Of a DNA stretch of 64,000 nt, positions 24,966 to 33,496 are shown piece by piece. The stretch covers positions 3,968,001 through 4,032,000 of the forward strand of contig NZ_CP036262.1 in NCBI RefSeq assembly GCF_007741495.1, written 5' to 3'. The number at the start of each line of letters is the position of its first letter. Position 1 is the stretch's first letter. The DNA is from Roseimaritima multifibrata (GTDB lineage Bacteria; Planctomycetota; Planctomycetia; Pirellulales; Pirellulaceae). Made by a program: the position numbers and the translations under genes. Under the pieces are notes generated by a model. It was not told where the DNA came from and did not search any database. It saw only the letters and a list, made by a program, of their open reading frames with translations.

Positions 24966-26066
24966 ATGCGTTCGATTGCCCAAGCATGGATTACCCCCCT
25001 TCTCATCGCTTTCAGCATGACATGGATTGCTGTCGGTTCGTGCGGTAGGTGCGAAGCGGTCGAAAAAATCAAATTTAAGGATGCACGACAACGCGAACAA
25101 AATGTCACGGGCGAATCGCTGGTAGAAGCCCGGGACGGCGGTCTGCTTTTACTAGGTGACGATGGGCGTATTTGGACGATCCAACCGGGACAAATTGAGT
25201 CCAAGGAAACGGATGATTCAAAGTTGACTCCGGTGGATGAAGCGACGGTGCAACAACGCCTGCTGGAGGAGATGCCGGCAGGGTTCGAAATCCATCAAAC
25301 CAACCACTATCTGATCTGCCACAACACCAGCGTGCAATACGTCACCTGGGTTGGGTCTCTTTTCGAACAACTCTATCGCGGCTTCAACGCATACTGGAAA
25401 AACCAAGGGATGGTCTTAGAAGAACCGCGTTTCCCGTTGGTCGGATTGGTGTTTGCCGACCGCAAGAGCTTTGAGGAATACGCACGTCCGGAAGTGGGCG
25501 AAGCGGTCGGAGGGATCATTGGTTATTACAACCTAGAAACCAACCGCATCACCACGTTCAACATGCCCAATCCCGAACGAAACATCGCGACCATCATCCA
25601 TGAAGCAACGCATCAGTTGGCATACAACACGGGACTGCAGCAGCGATTCGCAGACAACCCGATGTGGGTCAGCGAAGGGCTGGCGGTCTTTTTTGAATCC
25701 CCCGATTTTTCCAGTTCCCGAGGCTGGCGGACCATCGGCCGCGTCAACGCCGTCAACCTACAGCGTTTTAAAAAATACCTACTAAGCCGGCCAGCCGATT
25801 CACTCTCGACACTCCTGAGCGACGACAAACGCTTCCGCAATGCGGATTCGGCAATCTCGGCCTATAGCGAAGCCTGGGCGTTGAACTATTTCCTCTTAAA
25901 GACCAAACGCAAAGAATACGTCGCCTACCTCCAAGAACTAAGCAAAGGGGAACCTCTCAAATCGCGCAGCCCTCGCGAACGCATCGAGATGTTCGAGAAA
26001 TTTATCGGCGCGGATCTGCAAACGATCGAACGACAATTCGTGCCCTTCGTCACCCGGCTTCGGTGA
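24966..26066 (+). CDS. exported DUF1570 protein with gluzincin-like metallopeptidase motif
   Basis: A 366-residue protein with an N-terminal signal sequence (WITPLLIAFSMTWIAVGSC). The C-terminal half is the DUF1570 domain. It contains IIHEATHQLAYNTG, where HEATH fits the HExxH zinc motif, and WVSEGLAVFFESPDF, where the glutamate matches the third ligand of gluzincins. A metal-dependent peptidase acting outside the cytoplasm is inferred. The N-terminal part (KFKDARQREQNVTGE and LLLLGDDGRIWTIQPGQIES) looks like a small beta-rich domain. It is 63 bp downstream of the permease and may share its transcript. Confidence 0.85.
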   Translation: MRSIAQAWITPLLIAFSMTWIAVGSCGRCEAVEKIKFKDARQREQNVTGESLVEARDGGLLLLGDDGRIWTIQPGQIESKETDDSKLTPVDEATVQQRLLEEMPAGFEIHQTNHYLICHNTSVQYVTWVGSLFEQLYRGFNAYWKNQGMVLEEPRFPLVGLVFADRKSFEEYARPEVGEAVGGIIGYYNLETNRITTFNMPNPERNIATIIHEATHQLAYNTGLQQRFADNPMWVSEGLAVFFESPDFSSSRGWRTIGRVNAVNLQRFKKYLLSRPADSLSTLLSDDKRFRNADSAISAYSEAWALNYFLLKTKRKEYVAYLQELSKGEPLKSRSPRERIEMFEKFIGADLQTIERQFVPFVTRLR

Positions 26067-26103
26067 CCGCAAACACTTGTTGCCAGGGCCGAAACCGCAA
26101 AGT

Positions 26104-26122
26104 CCAGATCGCAAAAATCTGG
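26104..26122. terminator. weak hairpin between convergent genes
   Basis: CCAGAT at 26104-26109 pairs with ATCTGG at 26117-26122 around a 7-base A-rich loop, between the convergent DUF1570 and yaaA genes. There is no proper T-run on either strand, so termination here is only a possibility. Confidence 0.25.
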
Positions 26123-26168
26123 CGGCCAAAAATCAGGGGCCCCAGATGAATCAATCAAAAAGCGCCGT

Positions 26169-26957
26169 CTACACAGGCTGGTCGCGCAAGAAGACCGGCA
26201 CCTGTTCGGTCGAGCTTTCGGGATCGTAACGGTAACCGGCTTCGGAGAATTGCGTCAATTTGCGGAGGCTTTTTACGCGGTTCCGAACCACCCAGTCCGC
26301 CATCATCCCGCGAGCGACTTTGGCATAAAAACTGATCAGTTTGTATTTCCCATTCTTCAAGTCTTTGAAGGTTGGCGAAATCACTTTGCTGGACAATCCG
26401 GCCGGTTGCAAACTGCGGAAGTACTCCTGCGAAGCCAGATTCAACAAGACGTTCGAACCGATCGACTCGGTCGCGCGATTGACGACGGCCGTCAGTTCAG
26501 TCCCCCAAAACGCATACAGATCGGCGCCGCGGCGGTTTTTCAATTTCGTTCCCATCTCTAGGCGATAGGGGAGCATCCGATCCAATGGACGCAGGATCCC
26601 GTACAACCCTGACAGGATTCGTAGATGATCCTGAGCGTACAGCATTTGCTTTTCGGTCCACTTGCCCGCTTCCAAACCCTGATAAACGTCCCCCTGAAAA
26701 GCCAACACGGCCGGTTTTGCTTCGGGGTCGCCCGGCTGTTGCAGCGAGGCGGCATCCCAGTCCTGGTAACGTTGGTGATTCAAAGTCGCCAATTTGTCGC
26801 TGATTTTCATCAACGAACCAAGACGGTTTGCAGATACCTTTTTTAACTCCGCAGCCAACAACGCTGCTTCGGATAGCAATTCCGGAGTGCTGGTGAGCGG
26901 AGGCGAAACGTTCGTCGCAAAATCAAGCGTTTTTGCTGGCGATAAAACAATCAACAT
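26169..26957 (-). CDS. yaaA: peroxide stress protein YaaA (DUF328)
   Basis: A 262-residue protein opening MLIVLSPAKTLDFATNV, the hallmark N-terminus of the YaaA/DUF328 family. It also carries the conserved GLYGILRPLDRMLPYRLEMG and FWGTELTAVVNR regions, and the length matches the family. In E. coli YaaA limits free intracellular iron and DNA damage during peroxide stress and is cytosolic. No OxyR site was identified upstream. It converges with the DUF1570 gene. Confidence 0.96.
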   Translation of the reverse strand: MLIVLSPAKTLDFATNVSPPLTSTPELLSEAALLAAELKKVSANRLGSLMKISDKLATLNHQRYQDWDAASLQQPGDPEAKPAVLAFQGDVYQGLEAGKWTEKQMLYAQDHLRILSGLYGILRPLDRMLPYRLEMGTKLKNRRGADLYAFWGTELTAVVNRATESIGSNVLLNLASQEYFRSLQPAGLSSKVISPTFKDLKNGKYKLISFYAKVARGMMADWVVRNRVKSLRKLTQFSEAGYRYDPESSTEQVPVFLRDQPV

Positions 26958-27130
26958 AAAAAGCGTTCAGTAGCCCGAGCAGGAAAAATTGAATCGCACC
27001 GAATGCGGTACGAAAAACGACCATGAAATCTTAACGAATCCGTTCCCATTTGAGGCGGCCAGGCGGATAGAATGCGAGCGCGGGATTTTTGGAAAACGTT
27101 TTCCGATTCTTGGTCTCACTGGATGTTGTC

Positions 27131-28258
27131 ATGTCTGTATTACGCTTTGCTGCCTGCCATCACTTGATGGCGATGCTCGCCCCCCTCAGTCTTGGGTTAC
27201 TACTCTCCAGTTCGATTTCCGCTGCGGCTCCTGGGATGACGCCCGGACCGGTGGAAATTCAATCGATCGGGCCGATGACCTTTGCCGAGGACCATGTTCT
27301 TTTGGTCGGAGACCCGAAAGCAGCAACGGTCTACGCGATCGAAATCGAACCGACGGCTGAAACCGCTGCCCAACCGCAAGCGGCCTACCAAATCGAAAAC
27401 GTCGCCCAAGCGATCGCAGCAGCGGCTCAAACCGAGGAATCAAATGTCAGCCTTGGCGATATGGCTGCCGACGCGAAGAGCCAAACCGTGGTCCTGTCCG
27501 CGTTGGTTGGCGGCAAGGTAAAGCTGTTCCGAATTCAACCTGACGGGGCGGTTTCGGCCATTCAAACGGACAAAATTCCTCACGCGAAGAAGGAACTTCC
27601 GAATCCTCCTGCTGACGAAATGACAGGACAAGGACGCCGACAACGCAACCTTCGGCTGGAATCGATCACCGACCTTGCTTTCTTTGATGGCAAAGTGCTT
27701 GTCTCGGGAGCCTCTGCCGGCGAAGCGAAATCCGCGGTCCGGGAATTTCCGTTTCCGTTCGGCGAAAATAGCTTGATCACGAACGTTGAAATTTTTCATG
27801 CGGCACACGGACGCGTTGAGGATTCGACAATTCGCACTTTTGTCCCAATGACGATCGAGGGTTCGCCTTCCTTGTTGGCCGGATTTACCTGCACCCCACT
27901 CGTTCGCTTCCCCATTGCCAAAATGCGCGGCGAACAGAAAATCCGCGGAACCACCGTTGCGGAACTGGGCAACCGGAACGTTCCGCTTGACCTAATCGTT
28001 TACGAACAAGGTGACAAGCAATACCTGTTGATGACCAATTCGGCTCGCGGTGTGATGAAAATCAGCACCGATCAACTAGGGGACGACGAAGGGCTGACCC
28101 AACCGGTTCGGGGCGGCGGTACTGCCGGCCAAGCCTTTGAACAGGTCAACGACTGGAACGACATCGTCCAAATGGACAAGTTCAGCGATAGCCAAGCGGT
28201 CATCCTGACAGGCAAACCGGATGGAGTTCAGAAACTTTCCGTCGTCGACCTGCCGTAA
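27131..28258 (+). CDS. exported protein of unknown function, beta-propeller-like
   Basis: A 375-residue protein. ATG 27131 is chosen over TTG 27089 because it gives a signal peptide MSVLRFAACHHLMAMLAPLS continuing to an alanine-rich cleavage region. The mature part has repeating blocks such as SIGPMTFAEDHVLLVGDPKA, ITDLAFFDGKVLVSGAS and DLIVYEQGDKQYLLMTNSAR, suggesting a propeller of WD40/NHL-like blades. A glutamine/alanine-rich insertion (AETAAQPQAAYQIENVAQ) interrupts the first blades. No enzyme motif is visible. Function unknown; it likely acts in the periplasm. Confidence 0.7.
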   Translation: MSVLRFAACHHLMAMLAPLSLGLLLSSSISAAAPGMTPGPVEIQSIGPMTFAEDHVLLVGDPKAATVYAIEIEPTAETAAQPQAAYQIENVAQAIAAAAQTEESNVSLGDMAADAKSQTVVLSALVGGKVKLFRIQPDGAVSAIQTDKIPHAKKELPNPPADEMTGQGRRQRNLRLESITDLAFFDGKVLVSGASAGEAKSAVREFPFPFGENSLITNVEIFHAAHGRVEDSTIRTFVPMTIEGSPSLLAGFTCTPLVRFPIAKMRGEQKIRGTTVAELGNRNVPLDLIVYEQGDKQYLLMTNSARGVMKISTDQLGDDEGLTQPVRGGGTAGQAFEQVNDWNDIVQMDKFSDSQAVILTGKPDGVQKLSVVDLP

Positions 28259-28392
28259 ACCGCGACCCGGTGTTCGATAGCAAAGAAAAGTGCAATTGCC
28301 AGCGAGAGAAGATTCAAGATATAGAAGGGTTATGCCGATTGTTACAGGCTGCCCCTATCTCTTACTTTCTCTCGCTTTCGGACTTATTTGCT

Positions 28393-29076
28393 ATGAACCA
28401 TCGTTTTGTAGGCGTCTTGATCGTCCTATCCAGCTTGATCGGTTCAACCGCGAACGCTCAAGGAAACACCCAACGTGGAGCTGCCTTGGGTGGTGTTGCC
28501 GGAGCGATTGCGGGGGGAATCATCGGTGAAAACAATGATGAAGCGGGAGCCGGTGCGGTAATCGGAGGCCTGTTGGGAGCCGTTGCCGGGGGATCGATCG
28601 GGAATGCAAAAGACCGTGAAGCCCAATACCAGCAACAACAATATCAATACCAACAGCAAGCCTATCAGGCTCAGCAACAGCAGTACGCTCAACAGCAGGC
28701 AGCCGTAACGACGGCCGATGTGGTCTCCATGACCCGCAGCGGCCTTCCCGATACGGTGATCATGAATCAGATCCAGCAGCGTGGCATCCAACGCCGCATC
28801 GAAGTTTCCGATATTATTTCGCTGCACCAGCAGGGCGTTCACGAACCGGTGATCAACGCAATGCAAAACGCGTCGGTAGGACCTCCCGCAGTGGCGGCCC
28901 CCACCACCACCATCGTTCAGCCAGCTCCGATCGTCGTCGAAGAGCGTTACTACGCTCCTCGACCAACTGTGGTAGTCCCTGCTCGCCCTCGCTACTATCA
29001 TGACCATCGTTACTACGGCCCACCTCGACATCACCGCGGACCTCCCCGTGGTGGCAGCATTTCGATCGGCTTCTAA
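28393..29076 (+). CDS. glycine-zipper envelope protein, Gln-rich
   Basis: A 227-residue protein. ATG 28393 gives a signal peptide (MNHRFVGVLIVLSSLIGSTA) that the longer frame from 28270 hides. The mature N-terminus is a glycine-zipper hairpin: GAALGGVAGAIAGGIIGE, then GAVIGGLLGAVAGGSIGN, typical of membrane-associating envelope proteins. It is followed by a Gln/Tyr/Ala-rich stretch (residues about 75-110), a small helical domain (VVSMTRSGLPDTVIMNQIQQ) and a His/Pro/Arg/Tyr-rich tail. It is 135 bp after the previous gene. It is likely a cell-envelope structural protein. Confidence 0.8.
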   Translation: MNHRFVGVLIVLSSLIGSTANAQGNTQRGAALGGVAGAIAGGIIGENNDEAGAGAVIGGLLGAVAGGSIGNAKDREAQYQQQQYQYQQQAYQAQQQQYAQQQAAVTTADVVSMTRSGLPDTVIMNQIQQRGIQRRIEVSDIISLHQQGVHEPVINAMQNASVGPPAVAAPTTTIVQPAPIVVEERYYAPRPTVVVPARPRYYHDHRYYGPPRHHRGPPRGGSISIGF

Positions 29077-29136
29077 TTCTCGGCGGTGAACCAAATTGGG
29101 CGTCGCTGACCTTCCACTTAGCGACAGTTCAATTTA

Positions 29137-30333
29137 ATGGAATCCCAACCTTCTCACGCCAAGATTCAGACGTTCTGCCTAGTGGTCATCGCGACCGCAG
29201 TGGTGATTTACCTGATCTATTGGCTCCGACCGGTTCTGGTTCCCTTTGTCGTCGCCGCTTTTGTCGTTAGCGGTGTGACCCCAATCGTCGAAGCTTTTGA
29301 AAAACGGCTTGGCGTTAGCCGGGTTATCGCCGCTGGCCTGACATTTTTGATCGGGTTGATGGCAACGGTCGTGCTGGGAATTTGCCTGTGGCTATCGGTC
29401 GCCCAAATGGCAGAACATGGCGACCTGTATCGCATACGCGTTCTGAAACTTTCCACAACCATCGACAAAGTGATCACCGACACCCACAACTGGGCACGGC
29501 AGTTCTCTCTTACAAGTGAACTAGATTACGAACTAGATGGTTCAACCGACGCCGAATTCGCAAGCCAATCCAACCTAGACTTGCATGGCGAAACGAGCGA
29601 TCCCCTTCGATCCGACCTAGCGGCCGCACCGACGGGAGTTCAACGCGAGATAGCCAATTCAAAGCATCCAAGGGTCGAGTTCCAGAACTCGATTGACGCG
29701 ATGCTAAAAAATGGCCTGACAAAACTGTCCGGCGAACTATTCAGTTTGGTGACGACCAGCATCATCGTGTTAATCTACGTCTTCTTCTTGCTACTGGGCT
29801 CGGTCGACGTCCCTTCCCCCGATTCGTCTCTGCAACGCATCAATCAACAAATCCGCAACTACCTATCGCTCAAAACCCTCATCTCGATGGCGACTGGCGG
29901 TCTGTTCGGATTGACGCTTTGGATTTTTGGTGTCCCGATGGCGTTAACGTTTGGAGTGATGGCCTTTTTGCTGAACTTCATTCCCAACATCGGCCCGATG
30001 GTTGCAACCATTCTCCCCATTCCACTAATCATTCTTCAACCGGAAGGATCGATTGCTTGGATGACGGTCACCATCCTTGCCATTTCAAGCATCCAGTTGA
30101 CCAGCGGGAACGTGATCGAACCCAAACTGATGGGAGATTCCTCCGGCCTTCACCCCGTCATTATTCTGTTGGCACTGATGTTCTGGGGGATGATGTGGGG
30201 GATCACCGGCATGTTCTTAGCAACCCCCATCGCGGCCGGAATCAAAATTGCCTTAGAGAGCATTGATTCGACGAAACCAATCACGGAACTGATGGCAGGC
30301 CGCTGGAACGAAGCCTTCTCCCGGAAGGCGTAA
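29137..30333 (+). CDS. AI-2E family transporter (PerM-like)
   Basis: A 398-residue membrane protein matching the AI-2E/PerM family. N-terminal helices are VVIATAVVIYLIYWL and LVPFVVAAFVVSGVTPIVE. A soluble insertion follows at about residues 125-195. The family C-terminal region comprises GVPMALTFGVMAFLLNFIPNIG, then LQPEGSIAWMTVTILAIS and NVIEPKLMGDSSGLHPVIIL. Members export autoinducer-2 or other small solutes or act as Na+/H+ antiporters, so the substrate is unknown. The gene converges with the phosphoesterase gene at 30421. Confidence 0.93.
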   Translation: MESQPSHAKIQTFCLVVIATAVVIYLIYWLRPVLVPFVVAAFVVSGVTPIVEAFEKRLGVSRVIAAGLTFLIGLMATVVLGICLWLSVAQMAEHGDLYRIRVLKLSTTIDKVITDTHNWARQFSLTSELDYELDGSTDAEFASQSNLDLHGETSDPLRSDLAAAPTGVQREIANSKHPRVEFQNSIDAMLKNGLTKLSGELFSLVTTSIIVLIYVFFLLLGSVDVPSPDSSLQRINQQIRNYLSLKTLISMATGGLFGLTLWIFGVPMALTFGVMAFLLNFIPNIGPMVATILPIPLIILQPEGSIAWMTVTILAISSIQLTSGNVIEPKLMGDSSGLHPVIILLALMFWGMMWGITGMFLATPIAAGIKIALESIDSTKPITELMAGRWNEAFSRKA

Positions 30334-30420
30334 ACCGAAATCAAAACCAGCGGAACGCCTTGGTTACGTTCCTTTCAGATCGCACGCCCCGCCCGTCAGG
30401 TGACGATCACCGCAGCCGAT

Positions 30421-31365
30421 TCACTCGATCGATTCGGGAACGTCGTCCAGTCCGTAGTACTGATGTTCGATGCCGTCCTCTTGGACCTTAACGATCCGAA
30501 ACCCCGAGGGGTCTTTGCCCAGCGGACGACCGACAGGGCCGGTCGTAATCATTTCCATCGCTCCCGATCGACCGTAGGCGTTTCGGTGGTAGTGCCCCGC
30601 AAAGACGGCTCGAACGTTCGCAGCCTTTAGCTGAGCCAACAATGGTGTTCGACGTTCCAGTGGGATGTTGAAGTACTGATCCGGCTCGTCGTCCGTTTCC
30701 AGAAACATTGGATGATGCTGAAACACGAACACATGTTTCGCTTTTTCGGTTTGCGGGTTCTGCAATTGCTTCTCCAACCAATCTTGCTGCGACTGCAATA
30801 CTTCAGGAGCTCCGCTGGGATCTCTCAAGACACTCGAATTGAGGACGACATTAAACACGCCTCCAACCCAAAAGGAGAAGTAATCGTCTCCAAAGTTCGC
30901 GTCATACTGAGCAATCGATTTCGCCGTTGGGCGGTTCCCAATATCGTGGTTCCCGCAGACACAAACCAACGGGATTTCAGGATCGACTTTCGAAAAGTCT
31001 TGGTGGTACTGAGCCACCTGAGCCTGATAGCGAGCCTGCTCGGGCGTCGCATTGGTTAGGTCGCCACAAACGATCACAAATCGGGGCTTAAGCCGATTGA
31101 TGTGTGCGATCGCTTGCTGGCAAAGTTCCTTCTCTTTCTCTAAACCTTTGTTGCCGGTGAACATTCCGTACTGCGTATCGGCAAGCTGCATGAAAAAGAA
31201 GGGTTGTTGCCAAGTTTGCTCTTTCTCGGCATCAAACGCACGAAAGGTGCGATCCTTAGCTTGCTTGAAGCGAGCGTCGACCTTTCCTGTCGGCTCTTCC
31301 GCATGCAACAGCGAAGAAGCGAAGAGGGAACATGCGGTTAAGAGAATCGTTCGAACGAGATACAT
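30421..31365 (-). CDS. exported metallophosphoesterase, CPPED1-like
   Basis: A 314-residue protein with a signal peptide (LVRTILLTACSLFASSLLHA). Calcineurin-like metal motifs are present in order: QLADTQYGMF, VCGDLTNA (GDxxN), CVCGNHDIG (GNHD), FQHHPMF and FAGHYHRNA (GHxH). The first motif reads DTQ instead of the usual DxH, which is the pattern of the CPPED1/CSTP1 subfamily. It is likely a periplasmic phosphatase; the substrate is unknown. A family A repeat lies between it and the next minus-strand gene upstream. Confidence 0.9.
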   Translation of the reverse strand: MYLVRTILLTACSLFASSLLHAEEPTGKVDARFKQAKDRTFRAFDAEKEQTWQQPFFFMQLADTQYGMFTGNKGLEKEKELCQQAIAHINRLKPRFVIVCGDLTNATPEQARYQAQVAQYHQDFSKVDPEIPLVCVCGNHDIGNRPTAKSIAQYDANFGDDYFSFWVGGVFNVVLNSSVLRDPSGAPEVLQSQQDWLEKQLQNPQTEKAKHVFVFQHHPMFLETDDEPDQYFNIPLERRTPLLAQLKAANVRAVFAGHYHRNAYGRSGAMEMITTGPVGRPLGKDPSGFRIVKVQEDGIEHQYYGLDDVPESIE

Positions 31366-31422
31366 GATGTTGAGGTTTCGTTTTGAATGATGCGAGAAAC
31401 GAAGGGATATTGTGTCAGGCTA

Positions 31423-31557
31423 GGGAAGTGAAATCGATGGGCGACCTATTGCCGATCGGTCCACGCCCTGGCGAGCGTACTTACGTGGCTACCGTGGCTA
31501 CCGTCGTCAGGCGGTGGTTCCCACCGGGAACCCGTCACCAATAGATTTTACATCCCC
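31423..31557 (+). repeat. MITE-like dispersed element, family A, copy 2
   Basis: The left terminal repeat GGGAAGTGAAATCGATGGGC starts at 31423. The right one near 31535-31557 reads GTCACCAATAGATTTTACAT followed by CCCCC, its approximate reverse complement. Inside is the head ATTGCCGATCGGTCCACGCC and CTGGCGAGCG, then the arm CCGTCGTCAGGCGGTGG. The element lies between two minus-strand genes, just past the stop codon of the beta-propeller gene reading from the left edge of that gap. Confidence 0.8.
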
Positions 31558-31585
31558 CAGCCTATCCCTCCTTGGGAGAGGAGAC

Positions 31586-33352
31586 TTATTTCGAGACGGC
31601 GGTTCCGATGCCTGCGCGTCCGTAACCGTTGCCACAGTAAAACAGTCGCAGGTGATCGCCTTCACGCAATACGCTTGGATATTCGACCATCTGCTTTTCC
31701 CATCCGTTGCCGGTTGGCAATAACTGAAGATTGTCCCCCACTTCAGGGCCTCGACGCCAATGAATGCCGTCGTCCGATTCGGCATAACAAATCGAATAGT
31801 ACATATGACGTGACCCGATTGCCGAATACCACATCCGGAACAACCCGTCCGGATCTTGCAGGACAACCGGCCCGGCAACGGCGATGTTTTCGTAATCTCG
31901 GTCAGGATTGCGAGTCATGACCACGCCTTTTTTGGTCCACTCGATCCCATCATCGGAAACGGCAAGACAAATGGTTTTCTGTTGATGCAATTCATGGGTA
32001 GTCCCGATTGTCGGGCATCCCGTGTAGTAGAAGAACCACTTCTCCGTCCCATCCTCTTGCCGAAGACGTTGTACCGACCCACCAGCGATCCCGATCGCGT
32101 CGGGGTCGCCATGTTTCATGCTGCGCGACAACACGGGCTGTTCACTATAGCGTTTCCAGTTCAGTCCATCTTTGCTTGTTGCCACTCCAATTCCAGGAAA
32201 CGCACTTAATCCTGCCCCCTTTCCTGAATTGCCTGTGTAGTAAAGGTTCCAACCTTTGTCCTTGGTCTGGATCGCGTGGGGCAAAACACACCACAGTGCA
32301 TCAAAAGCCCCAGCAGCACCCGTATCGAACAGAGGTTCCGTACGTTTCCAGTCGGTTAGATCATCGACATCCGCCACAGCGTATGCCAATCGCTGCTTGC
32401 GATCGGCGCCTGCACCCGAATAATAAACACGGTACTGATTCCCTTCACGCACCGCCCATGGATTCATGCAGCGATAGGAATCAAATTCACCCTCACGAGG
32501 AGGAATCACGGGATTGTCGGGATGCCGAATCCACTCAACCGATCGTTGCAGTTCCGCGTACTCATCCGAGTGCGACAACCGCATCGAAACGACTTCCTTC
32601 TGGCGACGATCGATTCCAAACAGCGTCCCGATATCACTTCGGTCCCAGGCAATTCCCTGACCGGTAATCGGAGCGGCAATCGTGGTTTTGTAGGTAAGGG
32701 TTCCGCTTTCCGCCGGAACATCTAGCACATACAGTTCCGGGTGGTCATGCCCGGTGACGAACAACCGACCGTTTGGCCCAAACGATCCGCCCGAATTACT
32801 GTTGGGCAGAAATCGTTTCACCACGTTTTCAGGAAACGTGAATTCTGCGATCGGTTTCCAATCGTCGTCATAACGAATCAGTTTTGTGCGAGCAGCTTCG
32901 TCCGCTCCATAAAACGCATACACAACCCACCAGGAATCGCGATGCCGATCGACCCAGTTGATCGCCCCTGTGGATTTTTCAAAGGGAAGCGACTCCAAAT
33001 GCTTGAGCGACTCGGCGTCAAAAACCTCGATCGTATTATTGAGCGGCGTCGCGGGCCAATTGGAATGGGCACAGTACAAACGCCCATCGACAACGACTCC
33101 GCTGTTTAAATGCTTGATCCCCGCGTCTTCTTCGGCTTTCCAAGCAACCAACGGCTCATTGGTCGATTTGTCGTAGCGGGTGATCGCTTGATTCGAAATC
33201 GCAAAGAAAGAAGCTGCATCGACAGCGACCGCTTGGTGGGCTTCGGGAGCAGCAACCCGCTGCCGTTGTTGAACGGTTAGGTCCGCAGCGGACAAAACAT
33301 TTCCGAATAACACTGCGAGGCACAAGAAGAACGCGCAAGGAGGGTATCGCAT
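31586..33352 (-). CDS. exported beta-propeller protein, glycosidase-like (GH32/43/130 fold)
   Basis: A 588-residue protein with signal sequence MRYPPCAFFLCLAVLFGNVLSA. The N-terminal 270 residues are propeller-like repeats (SFFAISNQAITRYDKST, GRLYCAHSNWPATPLNN). The C-terminal half resembles five-bladed glycosidase propellers, with HPDNPVIPPREGEFDSYRCM and NQYRVYYSGAGADRKQR. Further blades are LYYTGNSGKGAG, GVATSKDGLNWKRY and GPVVLQDPDGLFRMWYSA. The repeated SxDGxxW blades are typical of GH32/43/130-type folds. It probably binds or cleaves a glycan in the periplasm; catalytic residues cannot be fixed from this view. Confidence 0.78.
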   Translation of the reverse strand: MRYPPCAFFLCLAVLFGNVLSAADLTVQQRQRVAAPEAHQAVAVDAASFFAISNQAITRYDKSTNEPLVAWKAEEDAGIKHLNSGVVVDGRLYCAHSNWPATPLNNTIEVFDAESLKHLESLPFEKSTGAINWVDRHRDSWWVVYAFYGADEAARTKLIRYDDDWKPIAEFTFPENVVKRFLPNSNSGGSFGPNGRLFVTGHDHPELYVLDVPAESGTLTYKTTIAAPITGQGIAWDRSDIGTLFGIDRRQKEVVSMRLSHSDEYAELQRSVEWIRHPDNPVIPPREGEFDSYRCMNPWAVREGNQYRVYYSGAGADRKQRLAYAVADVDDLTDWKRTEPLFDTGAAGAFDALWCVLPHAIQTKDKGWNLYYTGNSGKGAGLSAFPGIGVATSKDGLNWKRYSEQPVLSRSMKHGDPDAIGIAGGSVQRLRQEDGTEKWFFYYTGCPTIGTTHELHQQKTICLAVSDDGIEWTKKGVVMTRNPDRDYENIAVAGPVVLQDPDGLFRMWYSAIGSRHMYYSICYAESDDGIHWRRGPEVGDNLQLLPTGNGWEKQMVEYPSVLREGDHLRLFYCGNGYGRAGIGTAVSK

Positions 33353-33496
33353 GAAACAGACAATCCGTGAAGCGAATGAAGCAGGTAGGAAGAAACGGAT
33401 AGCGAATAAGCTACCCGATCCAGAGGCGGGGTAGGGCGGATGGGAACCAATTCCCGATGCCCTAGAAGAACCAGTATATTCGACAAGTGCCTGCGA